Positions 18,544-27,751 of a stretch of DNA of 64,000 nucleotides are shown here, piece by piece. The stretch spans positions 186,001-250,000 of the forward strand of contig CBDDCC010000024.1 in NCBI GenBank assembly GCA_965225935.1, written 5' to 3'. Made by a program: the position numbers and the translations under genes. The number at the start of each line of letters is the position of its first letter. The first letter of the stretch is position 1. A model generated the notes under the pieces. That model did no database searches, was not told the origin of the DNA, and saw only the letters and a list, made by a program, of their open reading frames with translations. The DNA is from CALJXB01 sp965225935. GTDB taxonomy: Bacteria; Pseudomonadota; Alphaproteobacteria; Kiloniellales; JAKSDN01.

Positions 18544-18592
18544 AGACGCCTCCAAAGGTTTGGGTGACGGTGCACCAAATGCCGCCAGCTTA

Positions 18593-19599
18593 TCACCCAC
18601 CTGCCGGTCGTTCGCTTCGGACCGGGTCCTCAAGCAGGTGGCAGGTTGCCCAGTGCCCATCGACGACCCTGTAGGCCGAGGGCTTGTCATGTTTGCAGCG
18701 GGGCATGGCGTGCGGACAGCGCGTATGAAAGCGGCACCCGGGCGGCGGATTCGCCGGGCTCGGCACAGTGCCGCCAAGGGTAACGCGCGTGCGCCGACGA
18801 TTGGGGTCCGGGACCGGAGTCGAGGCGAACAGCGCCTGGGTATAAGGGTGGCGCGGCCGAGCGAAGACACTCGACCGCGGCCCCAGCTCCACGATCTCGC
18901 CCAGATAGAGGACGGCAATTCGATTGCTGACATGCTGGACGACCGACAGGCTGTGCGAGATGAACATGTATGTAAGCTCGTGGTCGGCCTGGAGCCGCAT
19001 GAGCAAGTTCAGGATCTGAGCCTGCACCGAGACGTCGAGCGCCGAGGTGGGCTCGTCGAGCAGCAGCAGCTTGGGATTGAGGGCGAGCGCCCGGGCGATC
19101 ACCACGCGCTGGGCCTGGCCGCCACTCAACTCGTGGGGATGCCGGTCCATGTAGGCGGGGCGCAGTCCGGTCTCTTCGAGCAAGGCGGCGACCCGCGCCC
19201 GCCGTGCCTCGCGGCCGAGCTTCGTGTGGGTGAGCAGAGGCTCGGCGACGATGGACCCGACGGTCATGCGCGGATTCAGCGAGGAGAACGGACTCTGGAA
19301 CACCAGCTGCATGCTCTCGCGGTAGGCGCGCAGTTCCATGGCATCGAACCGGAAGATGTCCCTGTCCTCGAAGCGCACCTCGCCGCGACTGGCCGGTACG
19401 AATCGCGCTATCGTTTGCGCCAGCGTCGTTTTGCCGCAGCCCGACTCGCCCACCACACCCAAGGTCTCGCCTTTGCGAATCTGGAGACTGAATCCATCGA
19501 GAATGCGGACAACTCTGCTGCTCCGGCCGAACAGCCCACGCGCCGAGCGATATTCGACCGTAAGGTCGCGGATCTCCAGCAGCTTGTCGGGCTCGCGGG

Positions 19600-19603
<4 letters not shown>
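18593..19603 (-). CDS. Dipeptide/oligopeptide-type ABC ATPase (DppF-like)
   Basis: A 336-residue ATPase of the OppF/DppF class. Walker A is GESGCGKTT, the signature LSGGQAQR, Walker B LLLLDEP. The C-terminal oligopeptide-HPY region with CRFHTRCPHAMPRC is typical of this class and binds an iron-sulfur cluster in relatives. Its ATG overlaps the stop of the preceding ATPase gene by four bases (ATGA), showing translational coupling. It powers the importer whose permeases lie upstream. Confidence 0.93.
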
Positions 19604-20588
<985 letters not shown>

Positions 20589-20592
<4 letters not shown>

Positions 20593-21506
20593 GAGACGCT
20601 GACCCTTCGGGTCTGGGGATTGGTCGCCACATGGACCGCATCGCCGACGAGGTTGAAGGCCATGATGGTCACGAACAGTGCCAGGCCCGGGAACGTCGGC
20701 ACCCACCAGCGCCCCGTCTGCACGTAGACGCGGCCCTCGCTGATCATGGCGCCCCAGTCCGCGGTCGGTTGTGGGACGCCGAGCCCGACGAATCCCAGCG
20801 CTGTCACCGTCAGGATCGCCAGGCCGATATCGAGCATGCCCTGGACCGAGATTGGGGTCATTATGTTGGGCAGGACGTGGCGCAGGATGACGGCCAGGTG
20901 GTTGACGCCAATACCGCGCGCCGCCTGCACGTATTTGCGCTCGCGCACCGAGACGGCCTGACCCCGGGCGATGCGCGCGTACCAGGGCCACCAAGTGAGC
21001 GAGATCGCCAGGATCGCGTTCCCGAGGCTGGGCTTGAGAATCACGGCCACGGTCATCGCCAGCAGCAAGGGCGGAAAGGCGAGGAACACGTCGGTCACCC
21101 GCATGATGATCTCGTCCAGCCAGCCGCCCAGGTAGCCGGCGGCCGCGCCCAGGAAGGTGCCCACCGCAGCGCCAAGGAGCACGATCGCCAGGCCCGCGAC
21201 GAGCGCCGTGCGTGCGCCAAAGACGACTCGCGACAGAATGTCTCGGCCGAGCGAATCGGTGCCGAAAGGGTGCTCAAGTGACGGCGGCATCAGCTTCGCG
21301 GCGATGTTCGCCGTGCCTCGCCCTTCGTCCGGGTATGGGGTTACCCATGGCGCCAGGATAGTCGACAAGACGATCAACAGGATGATGCCGAGGGACGCCA
21401 CCGCGAGACGGTCACGGCTGAAATGCCAGATCACCGATCCCGGCCGAAGGCGCAGCAGGCCCGTGCGCGCGCCTTGAAGGGCGTCGTCTGCATCCGGCAG
21501 GCTCAC
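20589..21506 (-). CDS. ABC permease, DppC-like
   Basis: A 305-residue inner-membrane permease with an N-terminal OppC_N helix (RLAVASLGIILLIVLSTILA) and about five further helices. HPFGTDSLGRDILSRVVFGA is the DppC signature. The ATPase-coupling EAA loop is YVQAARGIGVNHLAVILRH. It pairs with the DppB-like permease 15 bp upstream and is coupled to the ATPase gene by a 4-base overlap. Confidence 0.93.
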
Positions 21507-21521
21507 GACTCGGCCGTCACG

Positions 21522-22559
21522 TCAGGATGCCTCCCGACGCCCAATGCGGATTCGCGGATCGAGGCCTGCCTGAAGGAGGTCGACCAGCAGGTTGATGGCG
21601 ATGTAGATGATGGTCACGACCAGTGTAACCGCGAACAGGACCGGCACATCGTCGTTCAAGATGGCGTCCAGCATATAGCTGCCGAGGCCCGGCCACTTGA
21701 AGATGCTCTCGACCAGCACCGCGCCTGTGATGGAGAAGGCGAAGACGAGGCCCATGACAGTCAAGGTGGGGACGATCGCGTTCTTGAGGGCGAACCTGAA
21801 CAGGATGTCCGTCTCCGAGTGTCCCGCGGCCCGCGCGGCAGCAATGTAGGTCTCCGACAGCACGTCGAGCATGGAGGCTCGGGTCATGCGCACGGCGAGG
21901 CTGATCGGAAAAGTGGCGAGAACGGCTGCGGGCAGGATGGCGTGCCAGACGGCGTCTCGCCAGGCCACCCAGTTGCCGGTGATGGCAGCATCGATCAGGT
22001 TGAACCCAGTAATCTGCATCACCGGATGGGTGAAGCTGATGGTCTGACTGAGACGGCCGCCGAGCGGAAGCAGATCGAGCCAGAGGAAGAACACGAGCTG
22101 AAGCAGCAGCGCCAACCAGAACGCCGGCATGGATACCCCTGCGATCGAGACGATCCGAATCCAACGGTCTAGGGGGCGGCCAAACCGGGCGGCACCGAGA
22201 ACGCCGACGGGCACACCAACAATTATTCCGAGCAACATGGCCAGGACGACAAGCTCCATAGTTGCCGGCAGCCTCGTCTTCAGATCCTCGAGGATCGGCC
22301 GCTTGGTGCGGTAGGAATAGCCGAAATCGCCCTGAAGAGAACTCGCGACGTAGCGCGCGAACTGTATGGGCAGCGGGTCGTCGAGCCCGAGCGCTTCGCG
22401 CGTTTGGGCGATCGCCTCCGGTCCGGCGCGCGCGCCGAGATAGAGGCGCGCGGGGTCGCCCGGAAGGACGCGCGACACCGCGAAGGTCACCAAAAGCACG
22501 CCTGCTGTCACGAAGACTGCCAACACAAGGCGGCGAAAAAGGTACCGTAGCCCTCCCAT
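21522..22559 (-). CDS. ABC permease, DppB-like
   Basis: A 345-residue DppB/OppB-type permease with an N-terminal helix (YLFRRLVLAVFVTAGVLLVT) and LPGDPARLYLGARAG, the family's periplasmic signature. The coupling loop is TYIAAARAAGHSETDILFR. Start at ATG 22559 rather than 22610, since homologous sequence begins with the basic residues before the first helix. It opens the minus-strand operon permease-permease-ATPase-ATPase-amidase and is divergent from the binding-protein gene. Confidence 0.92.
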   Translation of the reverse strand: MGGLRYLFRRLVLAVFVTAGVLLVTFAVSRVLPGDPARLYLGARAGPEAIAQTREALGLDDPLPIQFARYVASSLQGDFGYSYRTKRPILEDLKTRLPATMELVVLAMLLGIIVGVPVGVLGAARFGRPLDRWIRIVSIAGVSMPAFWLALLLQLVFFLWLDLLPLGGRLSQTISFTHPVMQITGFNLIDAAITGNWVAWRDAVWHAILPAAVLATFPISLAVRMTRASMLDVLSETYIAAARAAGHSETDILFRFALKNAIVPTLTVMGLVFAFSITGAVLVESIFKWPGLGSYMLDAILNDDVPVLFAVTLVVTIIYIAINLLVDLLQAGLDPRIRIGRREAS

Positions 22560-22778
22560 GAACAGAACTTTCGCCCGCCCGCATGACAATCGGAAGCGCC
22601 AAACTATCACCGGCGCGCGCGCGATGTAAATTCGGATCCCGCGGAGACCTCAGGCGATTCGCGACTTGTGGCCCGTTGGTCGCGGGATATATGCTGGACG
22701 CGCTTCGCAGGCCAGGCTCGTCAAGAAAGCCACGGTGTTTTCGACCGCAAGGGCCTGAATTCTCCAGGGAGGTTGCAC
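22560..22778. promoter_or_regulatory. Divergent promoter region of the amide-type importer
   Basis: A 219-bp gap between the divergent permease operon and its binding-protein gene. It must contain both promoters. AGGGAGG lies seven bases before the ATG at 22779. No regulator gene is adjacent. Confidence 0.5.
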
Positions 22779-24365
22779 ATGACGTCAGTACTTGACATGA
22801 CGGTAGTACTTGAGAAGAGCGGCCGGACTCTGACAAGCTGGACAGCAGCCTTGGTCATTCTGCTGATGGCTGCCTGGCACTCGACGGCGACGGCCGCCGA
22901 GATTCCCGAGAACCTCGCCATTCAGGCCCTGTCAGGCGAAATTCCCTCGCTCGACCCGCCTTTCATGCTGACCGGCGAAGACACGGGGCTCGGGTTTCAC
23001 GTATACGAGACGCTCACCCGTTGGGACCCCGACACCGAAACGCTCGCCCCGGTCCTGGCGACATCTTGGACGTCGAACGACGACGGTACCGAGTGGACCT
23101 TCAAACTGCGCGAAGGCGTGACGTTTCACGATGGCACGCCCTTCACGGCCAATGACGTCAAGGCCTCCTTGGACCGGAACATCGAAATCGGCATGGTCGC
23201 CTACGACTTCATTGGATTTGAGACGATTGAGGTCGTCGACGACCTGACCGTGCGCTTCGTGTCGAGCGCGCCCCGCAACGTGCCGCTGATCGTCTCTGCC
23301 CAATACGGCATGTTCATCTACAAGGCCGACGCTGCGGGTCAGCCTCCGGAGTGGTGGGCCGCCGGCAACGACGCCGGCACCGGGCCGTATACCGTGGCGA
23401 GCTACGATCCTGGAAACCGCGCGATTCTCGAACACTACCCCGAGTACTGGGGCGGCTGGCAGGACGGGCAGTTCACCAAGGTTGTCTTCCTCATCGTCGA
23501 GGACCCGACAGTCCGCGACCAGATGATACGCTCCGGCGAGGTCGACCTGACCTCACAGCTGCCTTTCGACTCGATCGAGAGCTTGAAGGAGATAGAGGGC
23601 CTCGTTGTCGAACCCTTCTTGCCGTTGGCGCAAATGATCCTCGCCTTCGATCTCAGCAATCCTCCACTGGACAACGTGAATGTGCGCCGTGCACTGACGA
23701 TGAGCTTCCCCTATGACGACGTCCATCAGGGAATCTATCTGGGTCATGGAGCGATCAGTGCGGGGGCAGGTCCAACGGCACTGTGGGATCCGCCTGCGGA
23801 CTTTCCGAGCCGCCGGCTCGACCTCGACAAGGCGCGTGCCTTGCTGGAAGAAGCCGGCTACGGCGATGGCTTCGAGCTCAACCTGGCACTTTCGGGCGGG
23901 ATCAAGGAGACGGAGGAGGCGATCAGGTTATGGCAGTCCCAACTCGCGGGGCTCGGCATTGCGCTCAACATACGGCAGCTCTCGGGCGGGACCTTCTGGG
24001 ACCATGCCTTCAATCCCGACAACGAGGAATTCGACGTCTTCGTCGTCACCGCCTCGGGCGACGTACCTTCCCCATACGCGTGGCTCATCATCTACACGCC
24101 CCATGGATGGTTCCCGGTCATCGGCTATGCCAATCCGGACCTAGAGGCGCTGGTGTTCGATGCCTGGGCGCTCGAGGCGACCGATTCGAAGGCCGCGGGT
24201 GACCTATGGATTGAGGCGCAGCGCATCCTGCATGACGACGCCGTTTCCATCTTCGCCATGGACGCGCCGATGATCTTCGCCTATGGCGACGATATAACCG
24301 GGTTCAGGCCCAATCCGCCCTACTCCGACATCGTGTTCTGGTACGAGATGAAGCGGGAAAAGTAG
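22779..24365 (+). CDS. ABC transporter substrate-binding protein, family 5
   Basis: A 528-residue SBP_bac_5 protein. The signal peptide is Sec-type (TAALVILLMAAWHSTATAAE, cleavage after ATA-A). Mature signatures are WTFKLREGVTFHDGTPFTA and a peptide-binding-protein middle region. The ATG at 22779 has a strong AGGGAGG; the frame is open further upstream to 22668 without merit. It faces away from the permease/ATPase operon and is almost surely that transporter's receptor. Linkage to a DMFase-like enzyme suggests an amide ligand rather than a peptide. Confidence 0.92.
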   Translation: MTSVLDMTVVLEKSGRTLTSWTAALVILLMAAWHSTATAAEIPENLAIQALSGEIPSLDPPFMLTGEDTGLGFHVYETLTRWDPDTETLAPVLATSWTSNDDGTEWTFKLREGVTFHDGTPFTANDVKASLDRNIEIGMVAYDFIGFETIEVVDDLTVRFVSSAPRNVPLIVSAQYGMFIYKADAAGQPPEWWAAGNDAGTGPYTVASYDPGNRAILEHYPEYWGGWQDGQFTKVVFLIVEDPTVRDQMIRSGEVDLTSQLPFDSIESLKEIEGLVVEPFLPLAQMILAFDLSNPPLDNVNVRRALTMSFPYDDVHQGIYLGHGAISAGAGPTALWDPPADFPSRRLDLDKARALLEEAGYGDGFELNLALSGGIKETEEAIRLWQSQLAGLGIALNIRQLSGGTFWDHAFNPDNEEFDVFVVTASGDVPSPYAWLIIYTPHGWFPVIGYANPDLEALVFDAWALEATDSKAAGDLWIEAQRILHDDAVSIFAMDAPMIFAYGDDITGFRPNPPYSDIVFWYEMKREK

Positions 24366-24420
24366 GGTCGCCCTGCGCCCGGTGTCGGGCTTGACGAACG
24401 GCGGGATCGCTACCGTCTCA

Positions 24421-24492
24421 TCACTTGCCGCTCCCGTGCAGCTGAAACACCTGCTTGGCCAGATCGATTCCGATCGTGCCAACCTTCTCCAC
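24421..24492 (-). pseudogene. IS110-family transposase remnant (first 23 codons)
   Basis: Read on the minus strand from a GTG at 24492, the peptide VEKVGTIGIDLAKQVFQLHG matches the start of IS110-family transposases, which carry the first catalytic Asp in TIGIDLAK. It stops after 23 codons (GSGK, stop). GAGGAGG lies just upstream, exactly at the edge of the 550-bp repeat. The rest of the element is absent: the sequence to the left runs into the binding-protein stop at 24365. The remnant cannot be functional. Confidence 0.75.
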
Positions 24493-24496
24493 GGAC

Positions 24497-25041
24497 GCCT
24501 CCTCTGTTGCGGGTTCCAAATTCCGCCACCTTGGCACACAGATGCGGTCGGGGGGCGTCCACCCCATCGCTTGCTTTCGTCGAATTCAATTGCCCGAAAT
24601 CTCCCTGATCCGGTTTTCCGGTTCCCTTGCGTAGGGAGATCTGCCGAATCAGTGAGGTACTTCAGGTGGTTACAGGGACGCAGCGGCCGAAAGTCGATCC
24701 GATTCGCGAATTTTCCCTGTAGATTCCCTGCGGACCAGGGAAACGCCAGCGGAGACGGTTTCGCTCCAGACTCCCCGCACCACCATAATTTCAATGACTT
24801 AGCGCGAATGCGGCGCCGCGTCTCCAGAAATTGGTGACGAAATCGTCGCGCGTCTGCGTCTGGCGCACGCCGGTCAAACAACGTCCGGTGTTGTCGCGTA
24901 GTGTCGTGCTCACTACCCGCACGACTGCTTGCAGATCGCCGTGCCGGTGAATGGCTGATCTCTCCCGGCTCTGACAGCTATGCGCTCAGAACCGGACGTT
25001 GGAGCTATGCGACCTGAACGGCAGATCGTGACCCTTTGCGG
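24497..25041. repeat. Dispersed ~550-bp non-coding repeat, copy 2
   Basis: This 545-bp block matches 12920-13471 in the same orientation. On the minus strand it leads straight into the ribosome-binding site of the IS110 remnant at 24492. Shared structure includes a TCCCTG/CAGGGA inverted repeat and GGAG-ACGGTTTCG-CTCC followed by GCACCACC (about 24751-24785), a little like the T-arm and CCA end of a tRNA. Confidence 0.85.
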
Positions 25042-25124
25042 CCTTTGGAGGCAGGGCCACGCAGATCCATAATCGAAATGCTGCAGAAGACCCCCAGGGC
25101 GCAGGGCCAGGGTTAACGCTCGGG

Positions 25125-26102
25125 CTATGACATATGAAGCTCACCGCACACCTCAGCGCCGTCGGCCGTAATCTGGGCCTCTGGATCACCCGTGTGGCCA
25201 TAACTTGACCATGCGGCAAAGCCGAGCCGTCGCAGTTGCCATGGCGAACAGCGCGCAAACACGTCAGGACGCAATCCTCGAGAGTAATTTTCCAGCTGTC
25301 GGAACTGCGGGCCGCAACCAACTGTCGTGATCCCAAAGCGAGGATTGTCGCTTGTATTGGGCGATGCACCGTGCCATAGCCTCGCGTCAAACACGAACGC
25401 CGTGCCGGCAGGTCCTATCGCGGGCACCGTCGGAATCTTGTGTGGCACAGACGCATCGGGCTCTTGCCCACTAAGATGGCTTTTTGGCACGATGCGAGTC
25501 GCGCCGTTCTGCTCAGTAAAATCGGTGATCATCCACATAGCATTTACGGCCACGGCGGGAGCGATTGGACGCTTAGCTGGTGACGGATTGAGGCATCTAC
25601 CGTCAGCGCGGGTCATACTCGATAACTTCGGATTGGATTCGCCTGGCGAGACCGGCTGCGGCATCCACCATTGATCTGTGTGCAGTGGCATGGTGCCGGT
25701 GCCGGGGTGTTGTACCTGCGCGTCAACACATGAGATCAAATAGTCCGGGCCGATAACGTGCTCGACCAGGGCGTTATAAGATTCGTGCTCGATCAACTCG
25801 AAGAACACGTCCCCTTTGTTGAGTAGCATGCCAACCCACTGGTTGACAGGATCGGTGTTGGCGGGGTTCTTCATGCTGTGCTGTGCGCGCTCAACCGCAG
25901 CCTGTTCGAAAAGACGAGCTTGAACTGACTTCAGCCTGTCACCCTCGAGGGCTCGATCGACAACGCAGTAGCCGAAGCGTTCCAAACAAGACTTCATAGA
26001 CTCGATGTCTCGTGTTGGAGCAGGCAACTCTTCATCTTGCCAGGGAGTCAATGCCGCAGCAGTTTGAGATGTCATCGTCACTTGCCCCGCTATTTGAACC
26101 AT
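25125..26102 (-). CDS. Phytanoyl-CoA dioxygenase (PhyH) family protein
   Basis: A 325-residue Fe(II)/2-oxoglutarate oxygenase-like protein. The metal motif HxD is in MPLHTDQWW, and the distal histidine in LWHGASPN. A basic residue about ten positions further (NPRFG) probably binds 2-oxoglutarate. PhyH members hydroxylate lipids, osmolytes (ectoine) and natural products, and the substrate is not evident. The start could also be ATG 26075. It stands alone, between the 550-bp repeat and the first 160-bp repeat, in an accessory-looking stretch. Confidence 0.85.
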   Translation of the reverse strand: MVQIAGQVTMTSQTAAALTPWQDEELPAPTRDIESMKSCLERFGYCVVDRALEGDRLKSVQARLFEQAAVERAQHSMKNPANTDPVNQWVGMLLNKGDVFFELIEHESYNALVEHVIGPDYLISCVDAQVQHPGTGTMPLHTDQWWMPQPVSPGESNPKLSSMTRADGRCLNPSPAKRPIAPAVAVNAMWMITDFTEQNGATRIVPKSHLSGQEPDASVPHKIPTVPAIGPAGTAFVFDARLWHGASPNTSDNPRFGITTVGCGPQFRQLENYSRGLRPDVFARCSPWQLRRLGFAAWSSYGHTGDPEAQITADGAEVCGELHMS

Positions 26103-26253
26103 AAGGCGGCCAATCGATTGTGGGTCCCGCGTACCTGTTGCACCTTTCTATGTGTATTGATCATGTCTAGCGCTTGGTCCTCGAAGAGTAAACATGCAGT
26201 GCGTGAGATTCAGTGGCTGTAGTGCGTCGCATACACGATTGAATGTCCAAAGA

Positions 26254-26413
26254 TGGCTAATTTCGCCCGTTCTCGACCACTCTGCGGGAGGTCCGCTTTC
26301 CCCCCGATCTCAGACATTGAGATGGGAGTGTCGCCTTCTCCGGGGTTTAGGTCCGCTCTGTCACCGAAACCAGACGTTCTGGCGGTCGGGCTGGAAGGGC
26401 AGAAGATGACCCA
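26254..26413 (+). repeat. 160-bp direct repeat, copy 1 (left of ureohydrolase)
   Basis: Nearly identical to 27505-27666, with a handful of substitutions and a 2-bp indel. It begins TGGCTAATTTCGCCCG and ends AGAAGATGACCCA. Inside is a stem-loop with ATCTCA (26307-26312) and TGAGAT (26318-26323). The two copies bracket one gene. Non-coding, although spurious frames run through it. Confidence 0.93.
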
Positions 26414-26516
26414 GCTGAGACATTCGCTCTCCAGCACTTCTTTCCTGTCCGCCAAATCAGGTACGCTTTGCCGGAAGCCTAGCCGTCAATCACAAGGTCA
26501 TTGGAGCCCAAAGGAA

Positions 26517-27494
26517 ATGGCAATCGAAATCCCTTACCTCAATCCGAGCAGTGCATGGACCGTGCAAGCGATCTCTGACCTGAGGTACGCAAAACTGGGG
26601 GCCTCACTGACACCACTTCCCGATGCCAAAGAGGGTACGTTTGGATTCTTGGGCATCCCTTTCGAAGGTTTGAACATCAACGCCATCGGCGGCAAAGACG
26701 GGCCGGACGGTACTAGAGCGGCACTGTCGAAGTTGCGTCCTTACAGCATCGACTTGGATATCAATTTCGTTGAGACAAACGGATTTTGTGATTTAGGCAA
26801 CGTCGACGTAGATACGATGAACTACGACACGACATTTGAGCGTAGCGAGAAAGTCGTCAAAGAAATTCTTAGCCGAGGTATCGTTCCGGTGATCGCCGGG
26901 GGCAGCCATAGTATCAGTGAAGCGACGATACGAGCGTTTTCCGACTTCCACGACAAAAGGATCGGGCTCGTGTGGTTTGATGGTCATCCAGATTTCATGC
27001 CGGACTATAAAGGTGACCCACACTACTGCGGTTGTCCCTTGAGGCGAAACGTCGAGAGCGGGCACGTCAAGCCCGAAAACGTTGCCTTCCTCGGGTTGTG
27101 TGGTTTCGCAAACTCACCGGAGGAAATTCGTGAGGCTCGCGAGATGGGAATCACTTTCTACACGATGGAGAATTTCTACAACAAAGGCATCGACCAATGC
27201 ATCAAGGAAGCAGTGGAGATTGCCAGTCGCGATACCGACGCGGTTTACGTGACCTTTGATATTGACGCGATGGATCACACATTTGCACCGGCGACTCAGT
27301 ATCCGCGCCCTGGTGGGTTTCAACCCTACGAAGTGATGCGCTTCGTGAGGCATTTGGGCATGGCTGGGGCTGGTGCTTTTGACATCACGGAATATGCTCC
27401 GCTTATCGATACAAACGGCAATACAGGAAACATCATCGCGACGCTTTACTGTGAGTTCATGGCAGGAAAAGCGTGGTCGATGCAAAACATGTAA
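26517..27494 (+). CDS. Agmatinase/arginase-family ureohydrolase, divergent
   Basis: A 325-residue ureohydrolase. The two-metal site residues are all present: H131 in GGSHS, D155-x-H157-x-D159 in FDGHPDF, and D248-x-D250 with D253 in FDIDAMDH. Deviations from the consensus are GGSHS instead of GGDHS, and a His-Thr pair where family members have Pro-x after the last Asp. The enzyme should hydrolyse a guanidino or amidino group, releasing urea or ammonia; arginine, agmatine, guanidinobutyrate and guanidine hydrolases share this fold. ATG 26517 has AAGGA close by; the longer frame from 26253 runs through the repeat and is rejected. The gene lies exactly between two 160-bp direct repeats. Confidence 0.85.
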   Translation: MAIEIPYLNPSSAWTVQAISDLRYAKLGASLTPLPDAKEGTFGFLGIPFEGLNINAIGGKDGPDGTRAALSKLRPYSIDLDINFVETNGFCDLGNVDVDTMNYDTTFERSEKVVKEILSRGIVPVIAGGSHSISEATIRAFSDFHDKRIGLVWFDGHPDFMPDYKGDPHYCGCPLRRNVESGHVKPENVAFLGLCGFANSPEEIREAREMGITFYTMENFYNKGIDQCIKEAVEIASRDTDAVYVTFDIDAMDHTFAPATQYPRPGGFQPYEVMRFVRHLGMAGAGAFDITEYAPLIDTNGNTGNIIATLYCEFMAGKAWSMQNM

Positions 27495-27510
27495 AGTCCG
27501 CAACTGGCTA
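27493..27510 (+). repeat. 18-bp direct repeat, copy 1 (left of cyclase gene)
   Basis: AAAGTCCGCAACTGGCTA, identical at 29779-29796. This copy runs into the second 160-bp repeat. The two copies bracket a 2.3-kb segment holding the cyclase-TPR gene. Confidence 0.85.
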
Positions 27511-27666
27511 ATTTCGCCCGTTCTCGACCACTCTGCGGGAGGTCCGCTTTCCCCCTCCGATCTCAGACATTGAGATGGGAGCGTCGCCTTCTCCGGGGTT
27601 TAGGTCCGCTTTGTCACCGAAACCAGACGTTCTGGCGGTCGGGCTGGAAGGGCAGAAGATGACCCA
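27505..27666 (+). repeat. 160-bp direct repeat, copy 2 (right of ureohydrolase)
   Basis: The 162-bp partner of 26254-26413, starting 11 bp after the ureohydrolase stop codon. It keeps the ATCTCA/TGAGAT stem-loop and carries two extra bases (CT) in the C run before it. Confidence 0.93.
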
Positions 27667-27751
27667 CAACAGACGAATTTGATCCAATGGACTCTGGCGT
27701 CTGTCATCGATAGACTTGGCTGATCTTTGGTTAGATTTGTGGCATGGCGAG

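Noticed and set aside
26253..26516. N-terminal extension of the ureohydrolase frame
   Set aside because: It is translated 160-bp repeat, which is also present after the gene; the enzyme fold begins at 26517.
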